Source: an uncultured Pseudomonadota bacterium
GTDB taxonomy: Bacteria > Myxococcota_A > UBA796 > SXON01
Direction: 5' to 3'
Length of the DNA stretch: 64,000 nt
NCBI GenBank assembly: GCA_903844155.1
Contig: CAIMSU010000117.1
Coordinates: 1 to 64,000, forward strand
The notes beneath the pieces were generated by a model. That model was not told the origin of the DNA. It did no database searches and saw only the letters and a list, made by a program, of their open reading frames with translations. A program made the position numbers and the translations under genes. The first letter of the stretch is position 1. Each line of letters begins with the position of its first letter. Below, piece after piece: positions 25,345 to 33,858 of the stretch.

Positions 25345-26474
25345 GGAAACTCCGGATAGTATTGGCGGGTGGCGGCTTTCTGGGCGCCCGTGCGGGCAGG
25401 CGGCTGGGGGGCGGGCGCCGGGGCGGCGTCCCCGATGTCGGAGGGGTCCTCGACGACGATGACCCACTTCGAATAGATCTGCTTGACCATCCCCGACACG
25501 TACCCGACCGTCTCCCCGACGTGGTCGGTCGGGTGATAATCGGGGACCGTGCTGGAGGATTCGACGTAGAGCGTGCAGGCGCCGAACGCGATGGGCCACT
25601 GCCCGTAGGTCAGGTAGTCGCTGTAGTCCTGGCTGCCGTCGATGAACGTGGCGGGGATGGTGCCGTTGTTGACAGCAACGCGGGCGCCCTCGACGAGCTC
25701 CATGTTGGTGTCATCGCACGCGGTGAGGTTCACTGCGGCGGGCACCGCGAGCGTCGCGCCGGTGACACCGGTGGTCGGGTAGGAGAACTGGGTCGAGGCC
25801 AGGTATTCCTCGTCGATGCCGTTGAGCATCGAGAGCTGCGCGCCGACGGCGAGCGTGTCGTCCGGCCGGCTGAACGTGTAGACGTACACCGAGGCGCCGG
25901 AAGCGGGCGGGTCCATGATGTCCTGCGCCCAGAAGCCGGCCGCGTCCCTGGCGATCACGACGACCTGCCGGTCAGCGATGCGCAGCTCGGCGAACTCGCC
26001 CATCAGGTTGTTCGTCTCCGTGTTCGTCGTCGCCTGCATCTCGGCGATCGTCGGAAAATCGAAGTTGATCGCCTCACTCACGCCGGCTGCGTAGCTCGCC
26101 GGGCGAGTGGACTTCTGGTCCCGGTCGCCCTCATCCGTCGCCCAGATGCGCGTCGGACCGAAGCCGTCCTGGAACAGCACGCTGCCCGACCACGTGCCGT
26201 TCGCCAACGTGATCAGGCTGTCCTGCGCGAGCGTGCCGGGGCGGACCTGCAGCGTGAGGTCGCCGTTCATCGGGTAGGCGTCGCCGTTGTAGTCGGTGGT
26301 GGTGACGGTGATCCCGTAGCTCACGGGCGCCGACGTGAAGGGGACCGGCGCGTCCGGCGTGCCGACCTCGCCCGAGGTGATGGCGACGTTGACGAAGCTC
26401 GGCTCCACGCGCGTGCGGGTCGGCGTTGAGCACCCGAGCAGGGCGAGGAGGACGGCCGACGAGGAGAGCATCAT
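25341..26474 (-). CDS. lipoprotein with OB-fold, nuclease-associated type
   Basis: A 377-residue lipoprotein (lipobox LLALLGC). The N-terminal third looks like an Ig/beta-sandwich unit ('YGITVTTTDYNGDAYPMNGDLTLQV'). The middle (RQVVVIARDAAGFWAQDIMDP ... SVYVYTFSRPDDTLAVGAQLSMLN) follows the pattern of the OB-fold domains attached to secreted nucleases and 5'-nucleotidases, with a 'GFxxQD' core. Pro/Ala-rich tail. The gene is overlapped at both ends (TGATG upstream, ATGA downstream), so it is in an operon with the 5'-nucleotidase and the beta-barrel. ATG 26474 is preferred to TTG 26477. It may bind nucleic acid; that is inference. Confidence 0.6.
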   Translation of the reverse strand: MMLSSSAVLLALLGCSTPTRTRVEPSFVNVAITSGEVGTPDAPVPFTSAPVSYGITVTTTDYNGDAYPMNGDLTLQVRPGTLAQDSLITLANGTWSGSVLFQDGFGPTRIWATDEGDRDQKSTRPASYAAGVSEAINFDFPTIAEMQATTNTETNNLMGEFAELRIADRQVVVIARDAAGFWAQDIMDPPASGASVYVYTFSRPDDTLAVGAQLSMLNGIDEEYLASTQFSYPTTGVTGATLAVPAAVNLTACDDTNMELVEGARVAVNNGTIPATFIDGSQDYSDYLTYGQWPIAFGACTLYVESSSTVPDYHPTDHVGETVGYVSGMVKQIYSKWVIVVEDPSDIGDAAPAPAPQPPARTGAQKAATRQYYPEFP

Positions 26475-28168
26475 CAATACACCGCGTTGATGCGACCATC
26501 TTCTTCACAGACGCCCGCCTGGGGCAGCGTGCTGCGCTGGATGATCTCGTTCTTGACCACGTCCCGAATCGAAATGCCCGTGTCGACCTGCGTCGTGTTT
26601 CGCTTGAGCACGTCGAACCCCGATCCGCCGTGCGCGATGTAGTCGTTCGTCGCCATCTCGTAGACGCCGTTCTCCTGCAGCGGAACACCGTTGATGACGA
26701 TGTCCTCCGCGGTCTGGGTGAGGCAGTTCATCGTGAACGTGATGCCCGCGACCTGGATCTGGGAGACGCACCCACGCTCGGACGAGCGCGCCGTCGCGTA
26801 GTCCAGCACCTCCTGCATCTCGCGACCGCTCAGGAACATCGTCGTGATCGAATTGTCGAACGGCATCGTGTTGAAGAGCGTGTCCTCGGTGATGTTGCCG
26901 ATCGGGATGTCGGACCGGATGCCGAGCGTGTTGGTCATCGCAACTTCAGTTTCGACGCCCGGAAACGCGCGCATCGCCTGCGCAGTGAAGTTGCCGAGCA
27001 TCGAGTCGCCACCAGAGGACCCGTAGCGGGTGAGCGACGCGGACGCGTACCCGAGCACCTGCGAGGTGTTCAGGTCGTCGTCCAGCATGTCCTGGTATTC
27101 CTGGAGCAACGCGCCGATCTCCGGATCGTCCGGCACGGAGCTGTCGACGGGGAAGAGCTGGTAGCTGGTCGAGAGGATCTGCTTGTCCTGGACGACGAGG
27201 TCGAGCCGGCCGACGAACTTGGAGAACGCGCCCGAGTCGACGAGCGGGATGCGCTTGCCGGTCACGAGGTTGGTGATGACGAGCGGCGGATTGAGCGCGA
27301 CGTGGTTGTGCCCGCCGAGGATGAGGTCGATCTGCGGGAACGTCTGGGCGAGGATCTCGTCCTCATCCACGCCCTCGTGCGAGAGGAGGATGACGAGGTC
27401 GGCCCCCTGCGCATGCAACAGATCGGCGTAGTGCGGGATGACATCCGCCTCGCTCAAAACCTTGATGCCGAGCGAGTTGTTCTCCTCGTCGATCGAGTTC
27501 AGCGACGAGAGGTTCGCCATGCCGATCACGCCGACGCGCAGCCCGTCCAGGTCGTACATCGCGGTCGGCTCGGAGATGTCGCCAAGCTCCGTCGCCCACG
27601 GCTGCGTGGCGTCCTCCCACGAGTAGTTCGCCGCCAACAACGGGAACGTCGCCCACTGCACCGCCTGGTTCGCGAGGTTCGTCGCCCCATCATCGAACTC
27701 GTGGTTGGCGATGACCGCGCCGTCCAACCCCATCGCCGAGAGCGCCCGGAACTCGGCCTCGCCGTCGAAGTAATTGAATGTCACCGAGCCCTGGAAGCTG
27801 TCCCCTGAGTCGAGGTGCAGCACCCGCCCGGACTTCGCGCGTTGCTCCTTGATGATCGTGGCGATGCGCGCCAGCCCGCCGTAGCAGGTGCCCGACGCCA
27901 CACACGGGTTGGCCGGGTCGGCGTCCGCGAGCCCGAGCCCGTTGTCCGTGAACGAGGGGTCGAAGTTGTAGGGGAACGTGCGGGCGTGGATGTCCGACGT
28001 GTGGAGGATCGTGAGCCGGACGGCTTTTCCGGTGAGATCCGGATCGCCGCCATCAACGGGCATCGGCACACAGGCTGGCAGCGCGCCGAGCAAGGCGAGA
28101 AGGCCGACAACCACGCCAGCAGGCCGACGGAAGGGGGCGGGAAAGGGCGCGGGCGATGATCCGAGCAC
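26474..28168 (-). CDS. 5'-nucleotidase/UDP-sugar hydrolase family lipoprotein
   Basis: A 564-residue protein with lipobox (LGALPAC). The metallophosphoesterase domain has LTILHTSDIHA, HLDSGDSFQGS, VIANHEFDDG, VILLSHEG and LILGGHNHV, which together give the dinuclear metal ligands. The C-terminal half is the 5'-nucleotidase substrate domain with 'MTNTLGIRSDIPIG', 'FNTMPFDNSITTM' and 'DYIAHGGSGFDVL'. It would release phosphate and nucleoside from extracellular nucleotides at the cell envelope. The start is uncertain: GTG 28168 gives an Arg-containing signal peptide, while the ORF track uses TTG 28219. It is first of three overlapping genes and lies 57 bases after gyrA. A second family member is at 48141. 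Confidence 0.85.
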   Translation of the reverse strand: MLGSSPAPFPAPFRRPAGVVVGLLALLGALPACVPMPVDGGDPDLTGKAVRLTILHTSDIHARTFPYNFDPSFTDNGLGLADADPANPCVASGTCYGGLARIATIIKEQRAKSGRVLHLDSGDSFQGSVTFNYFDGEAEFRALSAMGLDGAVIANHEFDDGATNLANQAVQWATFPLLAANYSWEDATQPWATELGDISEPTAMYDLDGLRVGVIGMANLSSLNSIDEENNSLGIKVLSEADVIPHYADLLHAQGADLVILLSHEGVDEDEILAQTFPQIDLILGGHNHVALNPPLVITNLVTGKRIPLVDSGAFSKFVGRLDLVVQDKQILSTSYQLFPVDSSVPDDPEIGALLQEYQDMLDDDLNTSQVLGYASASLTRYGSSGGDSMLGNFTAQAMRAFPGVETEVAMTNTLGIRSDIPIGNITEDTLFNTMPFDNSITTMFLSGREMQEVLDYATARSSERGCVSQIQVAGITFTMNCLTQTAEDIVINGVPLQENGVYEMATNDYIAHGGSGFDVLKRNTTQVDTGISIRDVVKNEIIQRSTLPQAGVCEEDGRINAVY

Positions 28169-28225
28169 TTCGGCTCCCGGGAACGGGCGGCGTCTATAGG
28201 GGCGGACGGCAAGGGGCAACCCCGC

Positions 28226-30793
28226 TCAGCCCCCCTCGCTCCCCTCGTCTCCGCTGACCTCATCGCCGACGTCCTCATCGTCCGCCACGACCTCGTCGGC
28301 AGCGGCAACGTCCTCGGGATCTTCGACGACGTGGGTGACCTCCTCGCCCTCCTCCGCATCCGCGCGCGTGATCGCGACCACGCGCTCGCCGTCCTCCAAG
28401 CGCATCAGGCGGACGCCCTTTGAGCTACGCCCACAGATCCGCACTTCCGCCACGTTGATCCGGATCAACCGCCCCGTATCCGTGATGAGCAGGAGCTGGT
28501 CCACGTCCTCCACCGCGACGGCGCCGACCACCGGACCGTTGCGCCCGGCGGTTGGAATGTCCCGAACCCCGAGCCCGCCGCGCCCCTTCGTCGCGTACTC
28601 ACCAAGCTCCGTCCGCTTGCCGTATCCGGCCTCGGTCACGGTCAGCAGGTGGGGCTGCGCATCGACGACGACAACGTCCACGACGTGATCGCCGACCATC
28701 TTCGGGTGGTTGAAGTTCATTCCACGAACGCCTCGAGCGCCGCGACCCATCGGCCGGACCTCATCGGCCGGAAACCGCGCCGCCCGGCCATTCCGGGTCA
28801 GCAGCAGGATGTCGTGGGTGCGGTCGGTGCGGGTGACGGTCAAAAGCTCGTCCTCGTCCCGAATGTCCACCGCGTTGATCCCGCTCGCCCGCACGTTCGC
28901 GTAGTCCACCAACTCCGTGCGTTTGACCATCCCTTTCTTGCTGACGAACAGCAGATCACCGCCGTCGTCGAACCCCTGGATGGGCACCACACGGGCGGGC
29001 TTCTCCCCCTCCGGCATGCTCACCAGGTTCGCGAGATTTCTCCCCTTCCCCGTCGCCGTCCCTTCGGGCACCTCCACGACGCCAAGCTGGTAGAGCCGCC
29101 CGAGGTTCGTGAAGATCAGCAGCTTGCCGTGGGTGTTTGCGATGAACAGGTCGCGGACGAAGTCCTCGTCCCGCGTCGCCATCCCGCGCTTGCCCGTCCC
29201 GCCACGCCGCTGCATGCGGTACTCGGTCATCGAGGTCCGCTTGATGTAGTTGGAGTTGGACAGCGTCACCGCCTGGTCCTCCTCGGCGACGAGATCGAGC
29301 AGGGACACGTCCCCCGCGCGCTCGGCGATCACCGTCCGGCGCACATCCCCGAGCCGGTCCCGAACCGCGACGAGCTCATCGCGGATCACTCCCATCAACA
29401 CCGACTCGCTCTGCAGGATGCTGTTGAGCCACTCGATGTCGCGCTGGACCTCGTTCCACTCCGCGTCGATCTTGTCCCGCTCCATGCCCGTCAAGCGCTG
29501 GAGGCGCATGTCGAGGATGGCCTGCGCCTGGATCGCGCTGAAGCCGAACCGGGCGATGAGGGATTCGCGGGCCGAGTCGACCGTCGGGGACGCGCGGATG
29601 AGGCGGATGACCTCGTCGATGTGGTCGAGCGCGAGGCGGAAACCTTCGAGGATGTGGGCGCGGTCGCGGGCCTTGCGGAGGCGGTACCGCGTCCGACGGA
29701 GGGTGACCTCGCGCCTATGCGCAAGGTAAAGCTCGATCATCTCCTTCAACGTGAGCACCCGCGGGCGCTGCTGGACGATGGCGAGGAGGATGACGCCGAA
29801 CGTGTTCTGGAGCTGGGTGTGTTTCCAGAGGTGGTTCAGGACGACCTCACGCACAGCGTCGTGCTTGAGCTCGACGACAAGGCGCATGCCGCGGCGATCG
29901 GACTCGTCCCGCAGGGTGTGGATGCCGTCAATGCGCTTGTCCCGCACCAACGCCGCGATGTCCTCTTGCAACCGGGCCTTGTTGACCTGGTAGGGCAGCT
30001 CCACGACGATGATCGCCTCGCGCCCGTGCACCTCCTCGAACTCCACCTTCGCGCGCGTGATGATCCGCCCGCGACCTGTGGAGTACGCCTCCACGATCCC
30101 CTCGCGGCCCTGGATGATGCCGCCCGTCGGGAAGTCCGGCCCGGGGATGTACTGCATCAATTCGGCGAGGGTGATCGCCCGGTTGTCGATGAGCGCGAGG
30201 ACCGCGTTCACGACCTCCGTCAGGTTGTGCGGCGGGATCTTCGTCGCCATGCCGACGGCGATGCCTTCTGCGCCATTGACCAGCAGGTTCGGGTAGGCGG
30301 CCGGGAGCACCTCCGGCTCCTCCGTCTGCCCGTCGAAGTTCGGCTGGAAGTTCACCGTCTCTTCGTCGATGTCGCCGGTCCCGAGCAGCTCCTCCGCCGC
30401 CTTCGTCATCCGGCATTCGGTGTACCGGTACGCCGCAGCATTGTCCCCGTCGACGCTCCCGAAATTCCCCTGCCCGTCCACCAACAGGTAGCGCATGTTC
30501 CACGGCTGAGCCATGCGGACCAACGCGTCGTACACCGACGCGTCGCCGTGCGGGTGGTACTTCTTCAGCACCTCGCCTACCACGCCCGCGCATTTGGAAT
30601 AGCGCCGGTTGGAGGACAAGCCTTCCCGCAGCATCGCGTAGAGCACCCGGCGATGGACAGGCTTCAACCCGTCGCGGACATCCGGCAGCGCGCGCCCGAC
30701 GATGACCGACATGGAATAATCAAGGTAGGAAGAGCGAAGCTCCTGATCGATGCCGATCGGGGTGACGCTCTTTGCAAAGTCAAAATCAGCCAA
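28226..30793 (-). CDS. gyrA: DNA gyrase subunit A
   Basis: An 855-residue GyrA. The N-terminus (SSYLDYSMSVIVGRALPDVRDGLKPVHRRVLY) and breakage-reunion domain are intact, with catalytic Tyr124 in YRYTECRM. The quinolone-determining region reads HPHGDASVYDA, with Ala85 at the place of E. coli Ser83, as in mycobacteria, and Asp89 equal to Asp87. The gyrase box is QRRGGTGKRG, which separates gyrase from topoisomerase IV. The C-terminal wheel has six blade motifs and an acidic tail (about 40 residues of Asp/Glu/Val). The start is TTG 30793; no ATG gives a better N-terminus. gyrB is not in the window. Confidence 0.95.
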   Translation of the reverse strand: MADFDFAKSVTPIGIDQELRSSYLDYSMSVIVGRALPDVRDGLKPVHRRVLYAMLREGLSSNRRYSKCAGVVGEVLKKYHPHGDASVYDALVRMAQPWNMRYLLVDGQGNFGSVDGDNAAAYRYTECRMTKAAEELLGTGDIDEETVNFQPNFDGQTEEPEVLPAAYPNLLVNGAEGIAVGMATKIPPHNLTEVVNAVLALIDNRAITLAELMQYIPGPDFPTGGIIQGREGIVEAYSTGRGRIITRAKVEFEEVHGREAIIVVELPYQVNKARLQEDIAALVRDKRIDGIHTLRDESDRRGMRLVVELKHDAVREVVLNHLWKHTQLQNTFGVILLAIVQQRPRVLTLKEMIELYLAHRREVTLRRTRYRLRKARDRAHILEGFRLALDHIDEVIRLIRASPTVDSARESLIARFGFSAIQAQAILDMRLQRLTGMERDKIDAEWNEVQRDIEWLNSILQSESVLMGVIRDELVAVRDRLGDVRRTVIAERAGDVSLLDLVAEEDQAVTLSNSNYIKRTSMTEYRMQRRGGTGKRGMATRDEDFVRDLFIANTHGKLLIFTNLGRLYQLGVVEVPEGTATGKGRNLANLVSMPEGEKPARVVPIQGFDDGGDLLFVSKKGMVKRTELVDYANVRASGINAVDIRDEDELLTVTRTDRTHDILLLTRNGRAARFPADEVRPMGRGARGVRGMNFNHPKMVGDHVVDVVVVDAQPHLLTVTEAGYGKRTELGEYATKGRGGLGVRDIPTAGRNGPVVGAVAVEDVDQLLLITDTGRLIRINVAEVRICGRSSKGVRLMRLEDGERVVAITRADAEEGEEVTHVVEDPEDVAAADEVVADDEDVGDEVSGDEGSEGG

Positions 30794-30843
30794 GGCCAGA
30801 CACCGAAGGAAGGGGGAGAACTATCCCGTCCCGCCGTTCAGAT

Positions 30844-30882
30844 CGAGCCTTTTCTTGCCGTTTCCAGCGCAGAAAAGGTCGA
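30844..30882. promoter_or_regulatory. inverted repeat in the divergent region upstream of gyrA
   Basis: TCGA-g-CCTTTTCT and AGAAAAGG-TCGA form a 12-pair stem with one bulged G and a 15-base loop in the 163-base gap between gyrA and the divergent membrane-protein gene. The AT-rich arms stand out from the background. It could be an operator that regulates gyrA, for example in response to supercoiling, or an mRNA leader hairpin. Confidence 0.4.
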
Positions 30883-30956
30883 GCATTCGCCGCCAGATTC
30901 CGGTGGTCGGGGCGCCGAACAGGCTATAGACCCCTGCGGTTTCGAGGTCGGTGCAC

Positions 30957-31343
30957 ATGGACGAGTACGAGCGGCTCACAATCATCAACAACGACGGGCT
31001 CCTCGGGGCCTCGCGCGGCCTCCTGTGGCTCGCGGGCTTCGTGATGTTGATCTCCGGGTGCGGCTCCGGCTACCAGTTCGGGTCCGGCGCCTACTTCGCG
31101 AGCTGGCCCGAGGCCGTGCAGGTGCTCCTCGGGGCCACCGTTTTCCTGACCGCCGCGTTCTTCGCGATCGTGAACTTCGTCGTTGCCAATTCGCTGGCCA
31201 ACGGGTCCAAGTGGTCGTGGTACGCCGGGCTCGTCATCAGCATCCTCTACCTGCCAAGCTGTTGCTTCCCGTTTGGAGCGCTCATGGTGGTCGGGCTCGT
31301 GCGGCCGAGCGTACGGAAGGCGTACGGCATCACGGCGTCGTGA
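30957..31343 (+). CDS. small membrane protein with three to four TM helices
   Basis: A 128-residue protein with hydrophobic helices at about 20-37 (LLWLAGFVMLISGCGSG), 53-80 (VQVLLGATVFLTAAFFAIVNFVVA) and 88-115. It contains a CC pair in 'LPSCCFPFGALMVVGLVRPSVRKAYG', a layout often seen in small uncharacterised bacterial membrane proteins. ATG 30957 is chosen over GTG 30951. It overlaps rsmG by four bases (GTGA), so the two are one operon, divergent from gyrA. The function is unknown. Confidence 0.65.
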   Translation: MDEYERLTIINNDGLLGASRGLLWLAGFVMLISGCGSGYQFGSGAYFASWPEAVQVLLGATVFLTAAFFAIVNFVVANSLANGSKWSWYAGLVISILYLPSCCFPFGALMVVGLVRPSVRKAYGITAS

Positions 31344-31888
31344 CGTCGGAGTTTACGGCGCGGGATCGGGCGCTGGCGGCGCACCGTCGCGTGCTGGAGG
31401 CCTGGCGGGGAACCATGGATCTCGTGGGCCCAGGGCCACTGGACCCCCATTTTGACGACGCCAACGAGGCGGTCCGAACGTTGCAGGTGGAGGGACGCTG
31501 GGTGGATCTCGGCTCAGGCGCGGGGTTCCCTGGCATCGCCCTCGCCGCCTGGCATCCGGCCGCGACGGTCACCCTCGTTGAACGCCGACAGAAGCGCGCC
31601 GCCTTCCTGGAGGTGGTCCTCGGCCAGGCCGGGCTCACCAACGCCACCGTCTCGACCGGCGACGCCGACCGCCTCCCGACGGGCTGGGACGGCCTCATCA
31701 GCCGCGCGTTCCGTCCCCCCGCAGACGTCCTGACGCTCGGCCGACGCCTCCTGCGACCCGGCGGCACCCTCGTGCTCCTCCTGGCCGGCCAGGACCTCCC
31801 CGCCCCCGAGGGCTACACCGACGATCACGTCCACACCTACCCGATCGACGGCAAACCCCGCCGCGCGGTGGTCCTCCGGAGGGTCTAA
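31340..31888 (+). CDS. rsmG: RsmG-like 16S rRNA methyltransferase (m7G527)
   Basis: A 182-residue protein, slightly shorter than typical RsmG (about 205). The SAM-binding motif WVDLGSGAGFPGIALAAWHP, the following 'VTLVERRQKRAAFLEVVLGQAGLTNATV' and 'GLISRAFRPPADVLTLGRRLLRPGG' are diagnostic. The N-terminal helical part is short ('RDRALAAHRRVLEAWRGTMDLVG'). RsmG methylates N7 of G527 in 16S rRNA, and its loss gives low-level streptomycin resistance in many bacteria. Start GTG 31340 overlaps the preceding stop; the much longer ORF in this frame is antisense to gyrA. The end overlaps the convergent permease by four bases. Confidence 0.85.
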   Translation: MTSEFTARDRALAAHRRVLEAWRGTMDLVGPGPLDPHFDDANEAVRTLQVEGRWVDLGSGAGFPGIALAAWHPAATVTLVERRQKRAAFLEVVLGQAGLTNATVSTGDADRLPTGWDGLISRAFRPPADVLTLGRRLLRPGGTLVLLLAGQDLPAPEGYTDDHVHTYPIDGKPRRAVVLRRV

Positions 31889-32763
31889 GGCACGTCCATC
31901 CTGGACAATCTTGCCATCGCCGCCGCCGTCGCCGCCACAGTCACGACCGCGAGCGCCACAAAGCGCATCGGCTCGAACGCGGTCTGCCAGCCTTCCCAGC
32001 ATCCCAGCGCGTTCCCGAGGGTCCACGGAACGAGATCGTTCGCGAATGCCAGCGAGGGCGCCTTGAATATCGTCGCCGCCTGGTTCAACGCCTCCAGCCC
32101 CCAGTAGACCACCTTGTCCGCCATCAACACGAGCACCAGGGTCACCACGACGCCGCCGACCGATCGCACGATCAACGAGAGCATGACGGTGATCGCGATG
32201 AGCCCGACGTCCGAAGCGAAGGATGCGAGGTAGCCCAGCGCAAGGTGACCGACCGTCGGGTAGTCGACCGGAACGCTACCGTCGACGGGGAGGCCGAACA
32301 GCAACAAGCCGGGGAGGAACGAGAGCGCAGCGGTCACGACGAGGGTCGTGGCCGCCAGCGCACCCGTCCCAGCGATCCGCGCCGCCAGCGCCGACCAGCG
32401 GGGGATCGGGCGGACGAGATCCTCGCGCAGCGTGCGCTCGGCCAGCTCTCCCGCCACGGTGCTGCTGGCGGAAAGCAGGAGGAACAGCGGCAGGACGAAG
32501 AAGTTTCGCGCTTTCAGCGCCCACCCCGCGCATTGGACGGCGTTGAGCAGCCCGTGGCCCGGCCCGTACAGGCTGTCCGCGAGCGACCCGGTGCCAACCT
32601 GCAGCATCGTGGTGTGCGCGGCCCACTGCATGAACCCCAGCGTAGCCAGCGGCGTCAGCGCCGCGATCACCAGCGCGCCGATGCCGCTCCCGCGCGTGTA
32701 GACCTTGCGCAGCTCAGCCCAGACCATCCACGGAAAATGCTTCGGGATCATACCAAAAATCAT
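31885..32763 (-). CDS. ABC-2 type transporter permease
   Basis: A 292-residue integral membrane protein with about six TM helices. 'MVWAELRKVYTRGSGIGALVIAALTPL' at the N-terminus and 'ASSTVAGELAERTLREDLVRPIPRWSALAARI' after the second helix are typical of ABC-2 permeases, where the E-x-x-x-R-T-L segment contacts the ATPase. ATG 32763 overlaps the TGA of the ATPase gene (ATGA), so the two make one transporter. The cargo cannot be told; ABC-2 pairs of this size often export lipids, polyketides or antimicrobial compounds. Confidence 0.8.
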   Translation of the reverse strand: MIFGMIPKHFPWMVWAELRKVYTRGSGIGALVIAALTPLATLGFMQWAAHTTMLQVGTGSLADSLYGPGHGLLNAVQCAGWALKARNFFVLPLFLLLSASSTVAGELAERTLREDLVRPIPRWSALAARIAGTGALAATTLVVTAALSFLPGLLLFGLPVDGSVPVDYPTVGHLALGYLASFASDVGLIAITVMLSLIVRSVGGVVVTLVLVLMADKVVYWGLEALNQAATIFKAPSLAFANDLVPWTLGNALGCWEGWQTAFEPMRFVALAVVTVAATAAAMARLSRMDVP

Positions 32764-33710
32764 CGCTGTCTCCGCAGATCGTCTTCCATCGAGGTGACTT
32801 CCAGGAACAGGTCCTCGAGGGACCGGTTGCGCGGCATCAGCGCGGTCACACCGACGCCCGCGTCCACGAGCCGCTTGTTGAAGCTCGCCACGTCCATGCC
32901 CGTGAGCCCGACCAGCACACGCCCATCCTCGCCTTCGCCCATGACTTTTGCGCGCCCGTCCGTCTTCTCGATGACGGCCAGCGCGGCCGGCCGATCCGAT
33001 ACGCCCACCTCGACCTCCGTCACGTCGCCCCTGCCCGCGAGCAGGTCCACAACGCGCCCCTCGGACTTCAGCACGCCGCGGTCGATGATGCCAACGCGAT
33101 TGCACATCTGCTCGACCTCCGCGAGCTGGTGCGAGCTCACGAAGACGGTGAGCCGATCCCGGCGGACCAGCTCCTTGATCAGGTCTCGGATCTCCCGTAT
33201 TCCTCGAGGGTCAAGCCCGTTCGTCGGCTCGTCGAGGATCAACACCTTGGGGCTGCCGACGAGCGCGCGGGCGATCCCCAGGCGCTGCTTCATGCCAAGC
33301 GAGTACCCGCGCACCTTGTCGTCGGCGCGCTCAGCGAGCCCCACGCGCGTGAGCGCCTCGTCCACGCCCGAGGCATTCCCGGCGTAGGCACAGGCGAGTT
33401 GGAGGTTCGTGCGGCCCGAGAGCCACTCATGGAATTTCGGCGTCTCCACCATCGACCCCACGCCGACCCGCTGCTTGACGGCGTCGCGCTCGCCGAGGAT
33501 CTCGACTTCCCCCGCGTCCTTCTGGATCAAGCCCAGCATGCACCGGATCGCCGTCGTCTTTCCGGCGCCGTTGGGCCCCAGAAACCCGTACAGATCGCCG
33601 ACCTTGACGTCCAGGTCCAAGCCTCGCACCACGGCTTTTCCCGCGTAGCGTCGCTCCAGCCCGCGCACCCGCAGCGCACTTGGCCCGTCCGCAGCATCCA
33701 TCCTCTCCAT
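32760..33710 (-). CDS. ABC transporter ATP-binding protein
   Basis: A 316-residue ATPase with Walker A FLGPNGAGKTTAIR, Q-loop, signature YSLGMKQRLGIARAL, Walker B VLILDEPTNGLDPRG and H-loop VFVSSHQLAEVE. The C-terminal extension (about 230-316, 'SRSLEDLFLEVTS' end) is the one found in ABC-2 exporters of the DrrA/CcmA class. It heads the two-gene transporter operon with the permease at 31885. ATG 33710 is chosen; GTG 33713 and ATG 33701 are close alternatives. Confidence 0.85.
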   Translation of the reverse strand: MERMDAADGPSALRVRGLERRYAGKAVVRGLDLDVKVGDLYGFLGPNGAGKTTAIRCMLGLIQKDAGEVEILGERDAVKQRVGVGSMVETPKFHEWLSGRTNLQLACAYAGNASGVDEALTRVGLAERADDKVRGYSLGMKQRLGIARALVGSPKVLILDEPTNGLDPRGIREIRDLIKELVRRDRLTVFVSSHQLAEVEQMCNRVGIIDRGVLKSEGRVVDLLAGRGDVTEVEVGVSDRPAALAVIEKTDGRAKVMGEGEDGRVLVGLTGMDVASFNKRLVDAGVGVTALMPRNRSLEDLFLEVTSMEDDLRRQR

Positions 33711-33858
33711 CACGCCTCCAGCGGTCGGCGATTAGCCCGAAACGGTGCGCGCGTCAGATCACCAATTGTGACGCCTCGGATCCGCTTGCGCCGTATGACC
33801 GTTCCTTTGTGGACAACGGCGCCGCCCCCGTGTATACGCCGCGCGCTTCGAGAGCCCC

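Noticed and set aside
28649-31339. Plus-strand ORF leading into rsmG
   Set aside because: It is antisense to gyrA over nearly its full length and contains no domain; rsmG starts at GTG 31340.
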